Shown here one piece after another: positions 8,439 to 17,170 of a stretch of 64,000 bases of DNA. A program made the position numbers and the translations under genes. Below the pieces are notes generated by a model. The model saw nothing but the letters and a program-made list of their open reading frames with translations. It had not been told where the DNA came from and did not search any database. Positions within the stretch are counted from its first letter, which is position 1, and each line of letters starts with the position of its first letter. This DNA is from UBA6522 sp965237785. Lineage in GTDB: Bacteria; Pseudomonadota; Gammaproteobacteria; Steroidobacterales; Rariloculaceae. Location: contig OZ250159.1 of NCBI GenBank assembly GCA_965237785.1, forward strand, positions 744,001 to 808,000. Reading direction: 5' to 3'.

Positions 8439-9416
8439 CTATCGAATAGCTATCGGCCGCAGCGGCGAGCCGGTTGCGCCTTTGAATGGGATCGGCGTCG
8501 CAATGAGCAGGAATTCGCTGACGCCGTCGGAGGCGAGCTCCTCGAACTTCAGATTCTCCAGGATGAATATCCCGTTGTAGGTGATGAACTCCTGGTGAAC
8601 CGGGAAGAAGAGTTCCGGATCGGGGTTGGGGACTACCTCGCCGGTCCACGAATCACTACCCACCGCCGCAGCTTGATGCTGCACGACCCACCTCGCCGCT
8701 TCCAGTCCAATACCGGGCGGATTGTGGCTGTACTCTTCGGGCTGTCGCCACAACTGCGACCATCCGTAACGGAACAGGACCGCATCACCTGCGTGCACGT
8801 CCGCTCCGGACATGCCCTGCCTCGCGAGGGCGCCCTCCACGTCTGCGACGGTGACTTCGTAGCTGTTGGGCAGTCTGTCCACGCCCTTGTAGCCAGCGAC
8901 ATCGATTAAAACGCCGCGCGTAACGATGGGTTTGACGTGCTCGATGCCGAGCTTCTGCACGCCGGAGGGTGCATCCATCTCCTTTGCGGTGAATCCGTTG
9001 TAGAAAACGTGCTCCACCCGGCCATCCCCCATAACGATTTCCCGGCCGATGTGGCCCACGCCGTCGAACTGTGTACCGACGTGGCCGATCTCGCCGCTCA
9101 CGAACTCATCATAACCTACGACGCGATTGCCTCCCTCGGGGGGAGCCTTGATGGGAACTCGCAGAGAATAGGTACGTTCACCGAAAGTCGGCATCCCGCT
9201 TTCATAGAGTTGCCCAAGCTCGTAGATCTTCCCCGTTCTCACTAGCTGCGTCGCCTCCATCACCTTGGCGGGCGTAATCCAATTCGAGGCTCCCGCCTGG
9301 TCTTCCGGTCCCCAATCGGGGTTGGGCCACCACGGGCCTGATTCGCGAGTCTGGGCACTGACGAGAACTGGCAGCATCCATGCGAGAACGCCGATGCCGA
9401 CGATCAACTTTTTCAT
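8439..9416 (-). CDS. Secreted cyclase-family (kynurenine formamidase-like) metal hydrolase
   Basis: A 325-residue protein with signal peptide MKKLIVGIGVLAWMLPVLVS (cut near AQ) and the metal motif H-x-G-T-x-x-D-x-x-x-H as HVGTQFDGVGH (H112, D118, H122). In classical arylformamidases and isatin hydrolase the motif is HxGTHxD; here Gln replaces the second His, a variant found in a secreted subfamily. The start at 9416 is supported by GGGGGAG about 6 bases upstream. The family opens amide or lactam bonds such as those of N-formylkynurenine or isatin. It lies just upstream, on the same strand, of the importer genes and is divergent from the M20 deacylase. Confidence 0.85.
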   Translation of the reverse strand: MKKLIVGIGVLAWMLPVLVSAQTRESGPWWPNPDWGPEDQAGASNWITPAKVMEATQLVRTGKIYELGQLYESGMPTFGERTYSLRVPIKAPPEGGNRVVGYDEFVSGEIGHVGTQFDGVGHIGREIVMGDGRVEHVFYNGFTAKEMDAPSGVQKLGIEHVKPIVTRGVLIDVAGYKGVDRLPNSYEVTVADVEGALARQGMSGADVHAGDAVLFRYGWSQLWRQPEEYSHNPPGIGLEAARWVVQHQAAAVGSDSWTGEVVPNPDPELFFPVHQEFITYNGIFILENLKFEELASDGVSEFLLIATPIPFKGATGSPLRPIAIR

Positions 9417-9470
9417 TTCGTACTCCCCCAGTCCATTTCTTGACAACCTCGTCATATTCTGTGCCTATAC

Positions 9471-10697
9471 ATGCATAGACATCCAGATGTAACTGCCACC
9501 CATTGTACCGAGCTAGTGGAAACAAGATCTCGATCCTGTGTGTCACCAACCGCCCTTACTCTCATCAGGGACTTGGTTTCGTTCGATACGACGAGCCGGT
9601 TGTCGAATCTTGTGCTGATCGATTTCGTAAGAGAGTACTTGAGCCGGTTCGATATCGATAGCGAACTGATTTTCAATGACGACAAGAGCAAAGCCAATTT
9701 GTTTGCCACAATTGGTCCGAGCAATCGTCCGGGTGTAATGCTTTCTGGCCATACGGATGTCGTGCCCGTCGACGGGCAGGATTGGGACGCCGATCCGTTC
9801 AGTGTCCATGAATCGTCTGGCCGATTGTATGGGCGCGGCACGGCCGATATGAAAAGCTTTATCGCAATCGTGCTGTCCTGCGTCCCCAGAATGCTTGAAC
9901 GCAAGATAAAGATCCCTGTACATCTAGCATTCTCTTACGATGAGGAAGTCGGTTGTCTCGGCGTGCGGGGCTTGGTGGAACATTTGAGAAACCGCCGAAT
10001 TCAGCCGAAGTTCTGTATTGTCGGTGAACCGACGGGCATGAAGGTCATCCATGCGCATAAAGGCAAGCACGTTATACGCGTCACTGTTCGGGGCCGGGAG
10101 TGCCACTCAGCGCTCGGGCCGAACGAGGGCGTCAACGCAATCGAATTTGCCGCGGCACTCATAACGTTCATACGCTCTCTTGCATTGCACAGCGCCGCCA
10201 AGGGACCTTTCGAAGAGGGCTACGAGGTGACTTATACGACGATACAAACCGGTGTCATCGAGGGTGGGTCAATAGTCAACATCGTGCCCAAGGAGTGCCG
10301 GTTCGAGTTTGAGATACGAAATCTGCCGCGGGAGAATACAGGGGAATTCGTTGACCGGATCGCAGCTCATGCGACCGATGTATTAGAACCGCAAATGCAC
10401 AGAATTGACCCTCGTACAGGGTTTCATTTCGAAGAGCAGTCTCGATATCCCGGTCTGCAAACTTCTGTGGAGGCCGAAGTGGTCAATTTTGTCCAATCGT
10501 TGACGGAACCATCCGCCGTGGGCAAGATTGCCTTTGGCACCGAAGGCGGTCTCTTTCAGGCTATCGGTATTCCAACGGTCGTGTGCGGCCCCGGTCATAT
10601 TGCTCAAGCACACAAGCGAAATGAGTATGTTGATGATGAGCAGCTGCTTCATTGTGAGCGATTCATGCAGAGGTTGATTGATTGGCTGGCCCAATGA
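9471..10697 (+). CDS. M20-family deacylase, acetylornithine deacetylase (ArgE)-like
   Basis: A 408-codon frame. Metal ligands of the M20 fold are visible: GHTDVVPVDG (H94, D96), GRGTADMK, and the catalytic DEEVG. The overall sequence is closest in feel to ArgE/acetylornithine deacetylases. The region before about residue 28 is not conserved and there is no clear ribosome binding site, so the true start may be a GTG a little downstream. The setting, among a cyclase hydrolase, a symporter and an oxygenase and away from any arg gene, suggests a catabolic N-acyl-amino-acid deacylase rather than arginine synthesis. Confidence 0.85.
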   Translation: MHRHPDVTATHCTELVETRSRSCVSPTALTLIRDLVSFDTTSRLSNLVLIDFVREYLSRFDIDSELIFNDDKSKANLFATIGPSNRPGVMLSGHTDVVPVDGQDWDADPFSVHESSGRLYGRGTADMKSFIAIVLSCVPRMLERKIKIPVHLAFSYDEEVGCLGVRGLVEHLRNRRIQPKFCIVGEPTGMKVIHAHKGKHVIRVTVRGRECHSALGPNEGVNAIEFAAALITFIRSLALHSAAKGPFEEGYEVTYTTIQTGVIEGGSIVNIVPKECRFEFEIRNLPRENTGEFVDRIAAHATDVLEPQMHRIDPRTGFHFEEQSRYPGLQTSVEAEVVNFVQSLTEPSAVGKIAFGTEGGLFQAIGIPTVVCGPGHIAQAHKRNEYVDDEQLLHCERFMQRLIDWLAQ

Positions 10698-10706
10698 GCC
10701 CCGGCG

Positions 10707-12161
10707 ATGGATAGCTTACCGTTATTCAAGTGGTTTATTTTCTTGGCCTCTAGCGGCCTTCTCGTCTATCTGGGCCTCAAGGCGAACAGGCTGGTACATG
10801 GAGGCTCCGAAGCTGGCTTCCTGGTGGCCGGACGTTCGCTCGGTCCGGTCATTGGTGCTGCAACCGTCGTCGCTACCGGTTTCAGTGGCTGGGCGTTCGT
10901 CGGCTCACCGGGCGCCGCATATCGGTTCGGAACGGTGGAATTGCTGGCCAATCTTATGTTCGCCCCCGCCATGGTGATTAGTTTGGCGTTATTCGCAAAC
11001 TATCTTCGCCGGCGTGCCGCGGAACTCAATACGCTCACGATTCCCGAGTACATCGCCGCCCAGCATGGCACGGGAGTCCCGAGTCGACTCATACAGGGTC
11101 TTGCGGCAACGGTAACGATCGTCTTGCTACTCGTGTTCCTCACGGGTCAGCTCAAGGCCTTGGGTCTGATGGCCGCTGGGTTCTTGGGGATTTCAGTGGA
11201 AGCCAGTATTTATCTGCTGGTTTTTATCATTATTGTCTACACCATGATTGGCGGCATGGTCGCGGTCGCCTGGGCCGATGGCGTGATGGTAATCGGCATG
11301 ACAATGGGGGCAGTCCTGATTATCGGGGCCATATTCTCGAAAATCTCCCTGCCGGACCTGCTGTCCCAGTTAGAAGCCATCGATGCCGAGTCCGTGAATC
11401 CACAGACCGGCCACCCCTATGGCGAGTCTAAATTGTCACCATTTTTGGTTTTCCCTTACGCGTTTCTATTCACTTTGTGCCTGCCCTACATGGCAAACCG
11501 GATCTTGTCCTTCCGCAAGGATGTCGGCATCCATAATGTCGTTATTCTCGTGGCGCTGCTTACGTGCGTCCTGAGTACCCTACCGATTGCCGGCCTGTAC
11601 GCACGATCTCAACTGATACCGCTGGAGGATCCGGATCAAGCAGTCGTTGTCATGATCGATCAACTGATAAACCCCTATCTCGGCGCGCTGATCAGCGTTG
11701 CGGTCTTGTTCGCGATCAAGTCGACTGCGAATTCACTTCTCCATGCCATCTCCTCCGCGGCTTCCCATGATCTGCGTAAAGCGCTGTTTCCAGAGGCCGA
11801 GTTGTCCGCAGAGCGAACCCTGTCGATAAACCGAACGGCCGTGGTCATCTCCGGGTTGTGCGCCGTTGCCGCTGTGCTGTACGCACCTCCATTCATGCTC
11901 GTTTGGCTGGGGATCCTCGGTACCGGCACGTTATTGGCGTCATTTGCGGCGCCGATGCTGATACCGATTATCTGGCAGGGCAACAGCTACGGCGCCCTTG
12001 CCGCCATATTGACGGGTTTCACAGTGACCGGGCTGATGATGCTGTATCTCAAGGTAGGTTGGGTGGAGGGTCCGTTGATCGGGTGCGGTCTTTCGGCGCT
12101 TGCGTACTGGCTGGTCAGCCACGCAACTCGGACCATACAGCATCCAGGTATCGGCAGGTGA
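10707..12161 (+). CDS. Sodium:solute symporter (SSS family)
   Basis: A 484-residue polytopic membrane protein with the SSS fold: the FLVAGRSLG segment after the first helix, GFSGWAFVGSPGAAYRFG, and IPEYIAAQHG, as in proline/pantothenate-type symporters. It starts 9 bases after the deacylase stop and is probably co-transcribed. The substrate is presumably an organic solute processed by the flanking enzymes. A 33-codon ORF overlaps its stop. Confidence 0.9.
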   Translation: MDSLPLFKWFIFLASSGLLVYLGLKANRLVHGGSEAGFLVAGRSLGPVIGAATVVATGFSGWAFVGSPGAAYRFGTVELLANLMFAPAMVISLALFANYLRRRAAELNTLTIPEYIAAQHGTGVPSRLIQGLAATVTIVLLLVFLTGQLKALGLMAAGFLGISVEASIYLLVFIIIVYTMIGGMVAVAWADGVMVIGMTMGAVLIIGAIFSKISLPDLLSQLEAIDAESVNPQTGHPYGESKLSPFLVFPYAFLFTLCLPYMANRILSFRKDVGIHNVVILVALLTCVLSTLPIAGLYARSQLIPLEDPDQAVVVMIDQLINPYLGALISVAVLFAIKSTANSLLHAISSAASHDLRKALFPEAELSAERTLSINRTAVVISGLCAVAAVLYAPPFMLVWLGILGTGTLLASFAAPMLIPIIWQGNSYGALAAILTGFTVTGLMMLYLKVGWVEGPLIGCGLSALAYWLVSHATRTIQHPGIGR

Positions 12162-12259
12162 CCGGCTCGTGGACATTCGATGCCTACGTGGCGGTGAACG
12201 TCCTTCTTCTATGTGGGAGTCTTGCTTACTGGCTGTGGAAACGGCGCAAAGAACGATGA
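12158..12259 (+). CDS. Small single-span membrane protein overlapping the symporter stop (putative symporter accessory peptide)
   Basis: A 33-codon frame starting with a GTG that overlaps the symporter TGA (GTGA). The product has one hydrophobic segment (AVNVLLLCGSLAYWLW) followed by a basic tail KRRKER, so it should insert with its C-terminus inside. Very small one-helix proteins encoded immediately downstream of SSS genes are known as symporter small accessory proteins; size, overlap and topology fit that class, although no residue-level signature can be claimed. Confidence 0.5.
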   Translation: MTGSWTFDAYVAVNVLLLCGSLAYWLWKRRKER

Positions 12260-12346
12260 CATTAATCCGGGCGTGATCCAGCGACCTTATTCAGGATTCC
12301 CCGGCACAAGGCAATGGACGACAAATACGGATAGGAGAGATAGAAA

Positions 12347-13849
12347 GTGATTCGCACTGGACAACAATATCGTGAATCGATTCTGGATGGACGCGAAGTT
12401 TATATCGATGGCCAAAAAGTCAGCGACGTAGCAACTCATCCCATGTTCAAGCCACTCGTCGATATTCGGGCGCGGATCTACGATATGGCTCACAAGGACC
12501 AGTACAGAAATATTATGACCGACACGGATGAGGACGGCGAGCAGTACGCGACCAGCCTGAAGCTTCCGTACTCAAAAGCGGACTGGGAAGACAAACGGCG
12601 CTCCACGGATGCGGTTTTTGAAGATATCGGTGGCGTTGTAACCCGCGTGGGAGACGAGACCATTGGGGAGATGTGGTCGCTATTCGACGGTCAGGATGTC
12701 CTCGACGAAGTTGATCCTCAGTTCTCTGTAAACATCAGAGCGCACATCGACAGGGTGATCAAGCAAGATATTTTTCATGTTTCCGCCAACACCGACCCAA
12801 AGGGTGACCGGTCAAAAGCACCGCAGGAACAGGATCCCGACATGCTCCTTCACGCCGTGAAAGAGACCGACGAAGGAATCGTCGTGCGAGGCGCCAAATA
12901 CGAAACGGCAGCGGCATACGCCAATCAGGCCTTTACCAAGCCCACGATTGCTAACTGGGGTAACGATGCGCTGTCTGACTATGCGGTCGGTTTCATTTGC
13001 GATCTCGGATCTCCAGGCATCAAGATGATTTGCCGAACGGGCTTCTCTGGCCGTGCACCCGTGGAAGACTATCCGCTAACCAATCGATTCGATGAGGTCG
13101 ATTCTCTGGTCGTTTTCGACAATGTGCTAATTCCGTGGGAGAACGTATTGTTCTACCGGCACACTCGCGCCGCAATGTTCATCCGTTCGACCTTGCATCG
13201 ATACAGCGCGTTCGCGTTCGTGCAGCGCAACCTGAAGATGGCCGACATGATGATCGGCGCGGCGTTGCACAACGTTCGCCAGACCGGCCTGGATAAGCAC
13301 CAAGCGGTTCAAGAAAAGCTCGCCCAGCTCGCCTGCTACCGCGAAGGCATCAATGCCCATCTCACCGCCGCAATAGCTACCGCGGAAAGGAGTCCGGGCG
13401 GACTGATCATGCCCAACCAATCGCTCTTGTATACCGGGCGTGTCCTCGCCTGCAGCCAGCTACCAACGATGATGCACATCGCGCGCGAGCTATGTGGCGG
13501 CCAAATCTGTATCACGCCCGACTTCGCTTGTTTCCAAGACCCGGAGTCGGGCAAATGGATGGAGAAATTCTATTCTATCAACGAAAATTGGGTGGCGGCG
13601 GATCGCCGCAAGCTGCTCGCATTTGCGCGCGATCTGCTGAACTCGGATTATGCCGGGCATCGGCTGACGTTCCAGCTTTTCGCGCAGTCGCCACCGTTTG
13701 CGCATTTAGCGGCCGTGTACCACAACTTCGACTGGGATGAACCCCTTGAATTCGTCAAGAAAGCCGCGGGGTTGTCAGACAGCACCGGCACAGAGGCTGC
13801 GAAGGCGAGGCGCCAGGATAATTCTGTGGAACGTACGAAAGTGAGCTAG
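12347..13849 (+). CDS. HpaB/PvcC-family FAD-dependent monooxygenase (4-hydroxyphenylacetate 3-hydroxylase-like)
   Basis: A 500-residue protein of the 4-hydroxyphenylacetate 3-monooxygenase oxygenase family, usual length 480-520. It opens with RTGQQYRESILDGREVYIDG, the family's N-terminal segment, and includes the mid-protein NPQ/FDNVLIPWENV segment near the flavin pocket. The start is the GTG at 12347, seven bases after AGGAGAG. The family uses reduced FAD from a separate reductase to hydroxylate phenols; no reductase gene is nearby. The operon-like spacing to the RidA gene (6 bases) ties it to nitrogen-containing intermediates. Confidence 0.88.
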   Translation: MIRTGQQYRESILDGREVYIDGQKVSDVATHPMFKPLVDIRARIYDMAHKDQYRNIMTDTDEDGEQYATSLKLPYSKADWEDKRRSTDAVFEDIGGVVTRVGDETIGEMWSLFDGQDVLDEVDPQFSVNIRAHIDRVIKQDIFHVSANTDPKGDRSKAPQEQDPDMLLHAVKETDEGIVVRGAKYETAAAYANQAFTKPTIANWGNDALSDYAVGFICDLGSPGIKMICRTGFSGRAPVEDYPLTNRFDEVDSLVVFDNVLIPWENVLFYRHTRAAMFIRSTLHRYSAFAFVQRNLKMADMMIGAALHNVRQTGLDKHQAVQEKLAQLACYREGINAHLTAAIATAERSPGGLIMPNQSLLYTGRVLACSQLPTMMHIARELCGGQICITPDFACFQDPESGKWMEKFYSINENWVAADRRKLLAFARDLLNSDYAGHRLTFQLFAQSPPFAHLAAVYHNFDWDEPLEFVKKAAGLSDSTGTEAAKARRQDNSVERTKVS

Positions 13850-13855
13850 CGGGAA

Positions 13856-14269
13856 GTGGCAGCACATCGGCGCATCCGGCCCTTCAACACCAGGGATACT
13901 TACCCTGATCAGAGCCTCGACAACGACCTTTGTCAGGCTGTGCGGGCCGGCAATACTGTCTACCTGCGAGGGCAAGTCGGTACCGACTTCGAAGGCAACC
14001 TGGTTGCCCGAGGCGATCCTCGAGCGCAAGCGGCACAAGCGATGAAGAACGTGAAGCAGCTTCTTGAGGAGGCCGGGAGCGAGCTTTCGCATATCGTAAG
14101 GACGACCACGTATATTACGGATTCAAGCTACCGCGAGCCGGTTTACCGGGAAATAGGAAAATGCTTGAAGGGCGTCTATCCCGTATCGACCGGCCTCGTG
14201 GTCAGTGGGCTGGCGCAGCCAGAGTGGTTAGTCGAGATCGACGTGATAGCGGTAGTACCCGACGCTTGA
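13856..14269 (+). CDS. RidA/YjgF-family protein lacking the canonical active-site Arg
   Basis: A 137-residue single-domain Rid protein starting at GTG 13856, 6 bases after the monooxygenase. The fold markers VYLRGQVGTD and the C-terminal EIDVIAVV are present. In RidA deaminases the motif YPARSC carries the Arg that binds the substrate carboxylate; here the aligned segment is YPVSTG, so that Arg is replaced. This puts it in the Rid subfamilies not expected to hydrolyse 2-aminoacrylate. Its role in this gene set may be hydrolysis of another reactive imine or carbamate. Confidence 0.88.
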   Translation: MAAHRRIRPFNTRDTYPDQSLDNDLCQAVRAGNTVYLRGQVGTDFEGNLVARGDPRAQAAQAMKNVKQLLEEAGSELSHIVRTTTYITDSSYREPVYREIGKCLKGVYPVSTGLVVSGLAQPEWLVEIDVIAVVPDA

Positions 14270-14310
14270 TCGCCCAACGCATTACCTGTGAATACCTGGC
14301 GAGACTCGGA

Positions 14311-14988
14311 ATGACCTTTTCAATCGTGGCGTGTTGTGGAGAAACAGAGAAGTTCGGCGTTGCGATCGGCTCATCAAGCATATGCATCGCTAATCGATGT
14401 CCCTGGGTGCGAGCTAAAGCGGGTGCAGTAGCTACGCAGAACGTGACGCTGCCGAGTATCGGACCCATGATGCTGGACGAACTCGAAACTGGCAGTAACG
14501 CTTCCGCGGCCCTTCAATCCGTGATGTCTGGAGATAAATTCTCCGCCTACCGGCAAGTCATTGTCATCGACAAAGAGGGCAGTACAGCAGGTCATAACGG
14601 TAGCAAGGCCCTCGGCATCAACGCCGTGGCGAGTGGTGAGAATTGTATTGCTGCTGGCAACCTGTTGGATAATCCGTCAATCCCACAGGCGATGGTGGAC
14701 GCCTTCCTGTCAGCGCCCGACTTCGACTTGCCTCGTCGATTGCTTGGTGCACTCCAAGCCGGTAGCTCGGCAGGTGGTGAGGCGGGCCCCGTGCACTCTT
14801 CAGCCTTAGTCGTCGTCGCGAGCCAGGTATGGCCACTCGTGAACATAAGGATCGATTGGTCGGCGCATGATCCCATTGCGGAGCTGAAAGTCCTGTGGCA
14901 CGAGTACGAGCCCCAAATGCATGACTACGTCACTCGGGCACTCGATCCCACTGTGGCGCCCAGCTATGGAGTTCCAGGAGACGAATAA
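14311..14988 (+). CDS. DUF1028 family protein (Ntn-hydrolase-like)
   Basis: A 225-residue protein starting MTFSIVACC, with GVAIGSSS and KAGAVATQ, the segments that define DUF1028. A longer open frame from 14161 overlaps the RidA gene and is ignored. DUF1028 proteins are often encoded beside Rid proteins and amide or peptide hydrolases, as here; the biochemical function is not established. It closes the catabolic gene row that begins with the M20 deacylase. Confidence 0.85.
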   Translation: MTFSIVACCGETEKFGVAIGSSSICIANRCPWVRAKAGAVATQNVTLPSIGPMMLDELETGSNASAALQSVMSGDKFSAYRQVIVIDKEGSTAGHNGSKALGINAVASGENCIAAGNLLDNPSIPQAMVDAFLSAPDFDLPRRLLGALQAGSSAGGEAGPVHSSALVVVASQVWPLVNIRIDWSAHDPIAELKVLWHEYEPQMHDYVTRALDPTVAPSYGVPGDE

Positions 14989-15156
14989 CCGGGCTTGAAA
15001 CCCCTTGGCCCTTGGATTAAGGTAGAATCGTCTTATGGTTAGGATCTTAACACGACTAACTAGGAGCGGTCAGGCTCACAAGAAAAGCCGAGTGCGTCAG
15101 AGCCGGATCGCCCCCCGACACCGCAGCGGACCCAAAGACTGAGGGGAGATTTAAAG

Positions 15157-15564
15157 ATGAATAGAACTTTTCCTGCTGTTGTTTTGTTGGCATTGGCCGT
15201 CCCCGCTTATGCGCATCACTCGTTGTGGCAAGCCTATAACGTAGAGCAGATGATCACAGTGGAGGGCGTGGTCACGGCGTTTCATCTTCGCAGTCCGCAC
15301 TCTTTCATTTTTGTCGAAGTGCCGGGAGAGGGCGGGCAGGTCGAAGCATGGGCCGTGGAATGGGGTAACACAGTCGGCATGGCGAAGGCCGGTTACGACA
15401 GGGATACCATCCAGCCGGGAGATAGAATCATCGTGACCGGAGAACCGGCGAGAGATACTGGAAGGAGATGGGTCCATTTACAAACGCTCCATCGACCGGC
15501 CGATGGTTTCAAGGTTGGTTTCGAGCCGAGAAGGGGTCGTCGTGGGAGTGAAAGCACCCAGTAG
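15157..15564 (+). CDS. Secreted DUF6152 family protein (family A, copy 1)
   Basis: A 135-residue protein preceded by GGGGAG. Signal peptide residues 1-19 end AYA and the predicted mature chain begins HHS (His20-His21). The body has the pattern VTVEG-type strand, SPHSF, W-x-x-EWGN, and a GD-x-I-x-V-x-G-x-PARD strand near the end, suggesting a small beta-barrel resembling an OB fold. It is the first of five paralogues in the window (15157, 17171, 25518 on the minus strand, 28115, 32473) and starts a row A-B-B-A. Function unknown. Confidence 0.85.
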   Translation: MNRTFPAVVLLALAVPAYAHHSLWQAYNVEQMITVEGVVTAFHLRSPHSFIFVEVPGEGGQVEAWAVEWGNTVGMAKAGYDRDTIQPGDRIIVTGEPARDTGRRWVHLQTLHRPADGFKVGFEPRRGRRGSESTQ

Positions 15565-15613
15565 ACGGACGATAGGTAGTTTTGGGCACGATAATGAATT
15601 TCGGAGGATGATG

Positions 15614-16333
15614 ATGGATCGTAAGAGTCAACGCAAAGGCGGTGTCGCTGCGTTTGCAGCGGTGACAATCTTGCTGGTCTGCCCACCGCTTGCGGCCGAG
15701 GTGGACCTGACCGGCTACTGGGCGCCCCGCATTCACGAAGATCACAAACCTCGTTGGGAGGGCCCGAATCACGGCGAGTACGACGGCCTGCCTCTCACAG
15801 ACGAGGCCTACGCGACAGCCGATGCCTGGGACCCGATGTCGTACTACTCGCCGGAACACCAGTGCGACCCTATGGGGATCACAATGATCCTGCGAATACC
15901 GGGAAACCTTCGCGTCTATTATGAGGACGAAAACACGCTCGCTATAAAGAGCGAGATCTTTGGGGCAGTTCGCAGAATCTATCTGGACGGTCGCCCTCGA
16001 GAGGAGGGGCCCCACACGTGGGGTGGGCACTCGCTCGGCGAGTGGGACGGAGACAGACTAAGGGTAGTGACCACCCATATGCTCCCGGGCGAGAAGCATG
16101 GGGGCCTGCGCCGCAACGGCGTGCCTACTTCAGCGGACATGGTAATGACAGAGTACTTTCTGGTTCACGATGACTATTTGTCGACGATCCAGATCGTAGA
16201 TGATCCACAGTATCTGATCGAGCCACTCATACGGAGCATCAGCTTTCGTAAACTGCCGGATTCGACTGAGCTGGGACCGTGGGAGTGTGAGGTCATCGAA
16301 TGGCCGGACGGCCTTGGCCCCGGCTTAGAGTAG
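15614..16333 (+). CDS. Secreted family B protein (copy 1), unknown function
   Basis: A 239-residue secreted protein. Three ATGs stand in a row at 15608-15616; the CGGAGG at 15602-15607 places the start best at the third. A signal peptide (ends PLAA) precedes a body with the family B landmarks: a Cys in EHQCDP, YLDGRPR, a glycine-rich W-x-GHSLGEWDGDRL core, GLRRNGVP, TEYF, and a closing WECE Cys. The two Cys may form a disulfide. The divergent core (DRLRV instead of DTLVVE) marks it as the most derived copy here. Confidence 0.75.
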   Translation: MDRKSQRKGGVAAFAAVTILLVCPPLAAEVDLTGYWAPRIHEDHKPRWEGPNHGEYDGLPLTDEAYATADAWDPMSYYSPEHQCDPMGITMILRIPGNLRVYYEDENTLAIKSEIFGAVRRIYLDGRPREEGPHTWGGHSLGEWDGDRLRVVTTHMLPGEKHGGLRRNGVPTSADMVMTEYFLVHDDYLSTIQIVDDPQYLIEPLIRSISFRKLPDSTELGPWECEVIEWPDGLGPGLE

Positions 16334-16359
16334 GGTCTATTGAAGTGATCCGATCCGTT

Positions 16360-17139
16360 ATGAGGCACAGGGGCCTTGAACGAGCGACAGGCATTTGTCT
16401 GCTGGCCCTGATGATGCCTGCAGAGCCAGGCTTCGCGAACGGCGATATCTGGGGATATTGGGAGCGTTTAGGCGACTTTCCGGAGGGTTTCCAAGGCGCT
16501 GGTCCCCCCGTGGGGGATTACGAGTTTCTACCCCTGACGGTAGATGCCCGAATGAGAGGCGAGAGCTGGGATCCGGGGATGCAGGTGCAGCCCCAACGAC
16601 AGTGCTTTCCACACTCCGCCGTCTGGGCTCCGTTCGGTCCGACGCCCTTAGCGATCCGGGATGAGGGGAACGTGATCATCATGCGCATGCAGTCGAACGA
16701 GGTGCTGCGCAGAATCTGGATGGATGGTCGCCCCCACCCTTCCGCCCACGCACTGCACAGCTGGAACGGTTTTTCAACCGGGGAGTGGGTGGGAGAGACG
16801 CTGAAGATCACAACCACCCACATCAAGGAGGGCTTTATTCGCCGCAACGGCATCGCCAACAGCGATAGGGCAGTGCTTACAGAGTACATAACGCGCCACG
16901 ACAACTACTTGGTCGATATCGTTGTACTGGAAGATCCGGTATATCTCACCGAACCGCTTGTTCGAGAGCAGAGCTACGCGCGGCTTCCGGATGCTACCGA
17001 GCTGCTGCCCTACCCGTGTGAGAGACGATGGCCTGTGGAGTTGGGTCCGGAGCCGTTCCATTTTACGCCGCACTTTCTGCCCGGACAGAATCCGTTTCTT
17101 CAGCAGGGAGTTAACCGGGCAGACACGTTCGAGGACTAG
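16360..17139 (+). CDS. Secreted family B protein (copy 2), close paralogue of the gene at 29679
   Basis: A 259-residue secreted protein; start taken at ATG 16360, giving the signal peptide ending GFAN. It shares long near-identical stretches with the product at 29679 (QCFPHSAVW, NEVLR-IWMDGR, WNGFSTGEW, TTTHIKEGF, RRNG, PGQNPF), so the two are recent duplicates or have been kept alike. Cys in RQCFP and near the end in YPCER are the conserved pair. It lies 26 bases after copy 1 and 31 bases before a DUF6152 gene. Function unknown. Confidence 0.78.
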   Translation: MRHRGLERATGICLLALMMPAEPGFANGDIWGYWERLGDFPEGFQGAGPPVGDYEFLPLTVDARMRGESWDPGMQVQPQRQCFPHSAVWAPFGPTPLAIRDEGNVIIMRMQSNEVLRRIWMDGRPHPSAHALHSWNGFSTGEWVGETLKITTTHIKEGFIRRNGIANSDRAVLTEYITRHDNYLVDIVVLEDPVYLTEPLVREQSYARLPDATELLPYPCERRWPVELGPEPFHFTPHFLPGQNPFLQQGVNRADTFED

Positions 17140-17170
17140 CGAGAGCTACTTTCAGAAATCTGGGGGAACC

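Noticed and set aside
8260..8649. A 129-codon minus-strand frame overlapping the end of the cyclase gene
   Set aside because: Its first two thirds lie in another frame of the conserved cyclase; low-complexity Arg/Ser/Pro composition.
9440..9471. TTGACA and TATACA as a promoter for the M20 deacylase
   Set aside because: The spacing is 20 bases and the -10 touches the annotated ATG, so it fits only if a later start codon is used; too weak to list as a feature.
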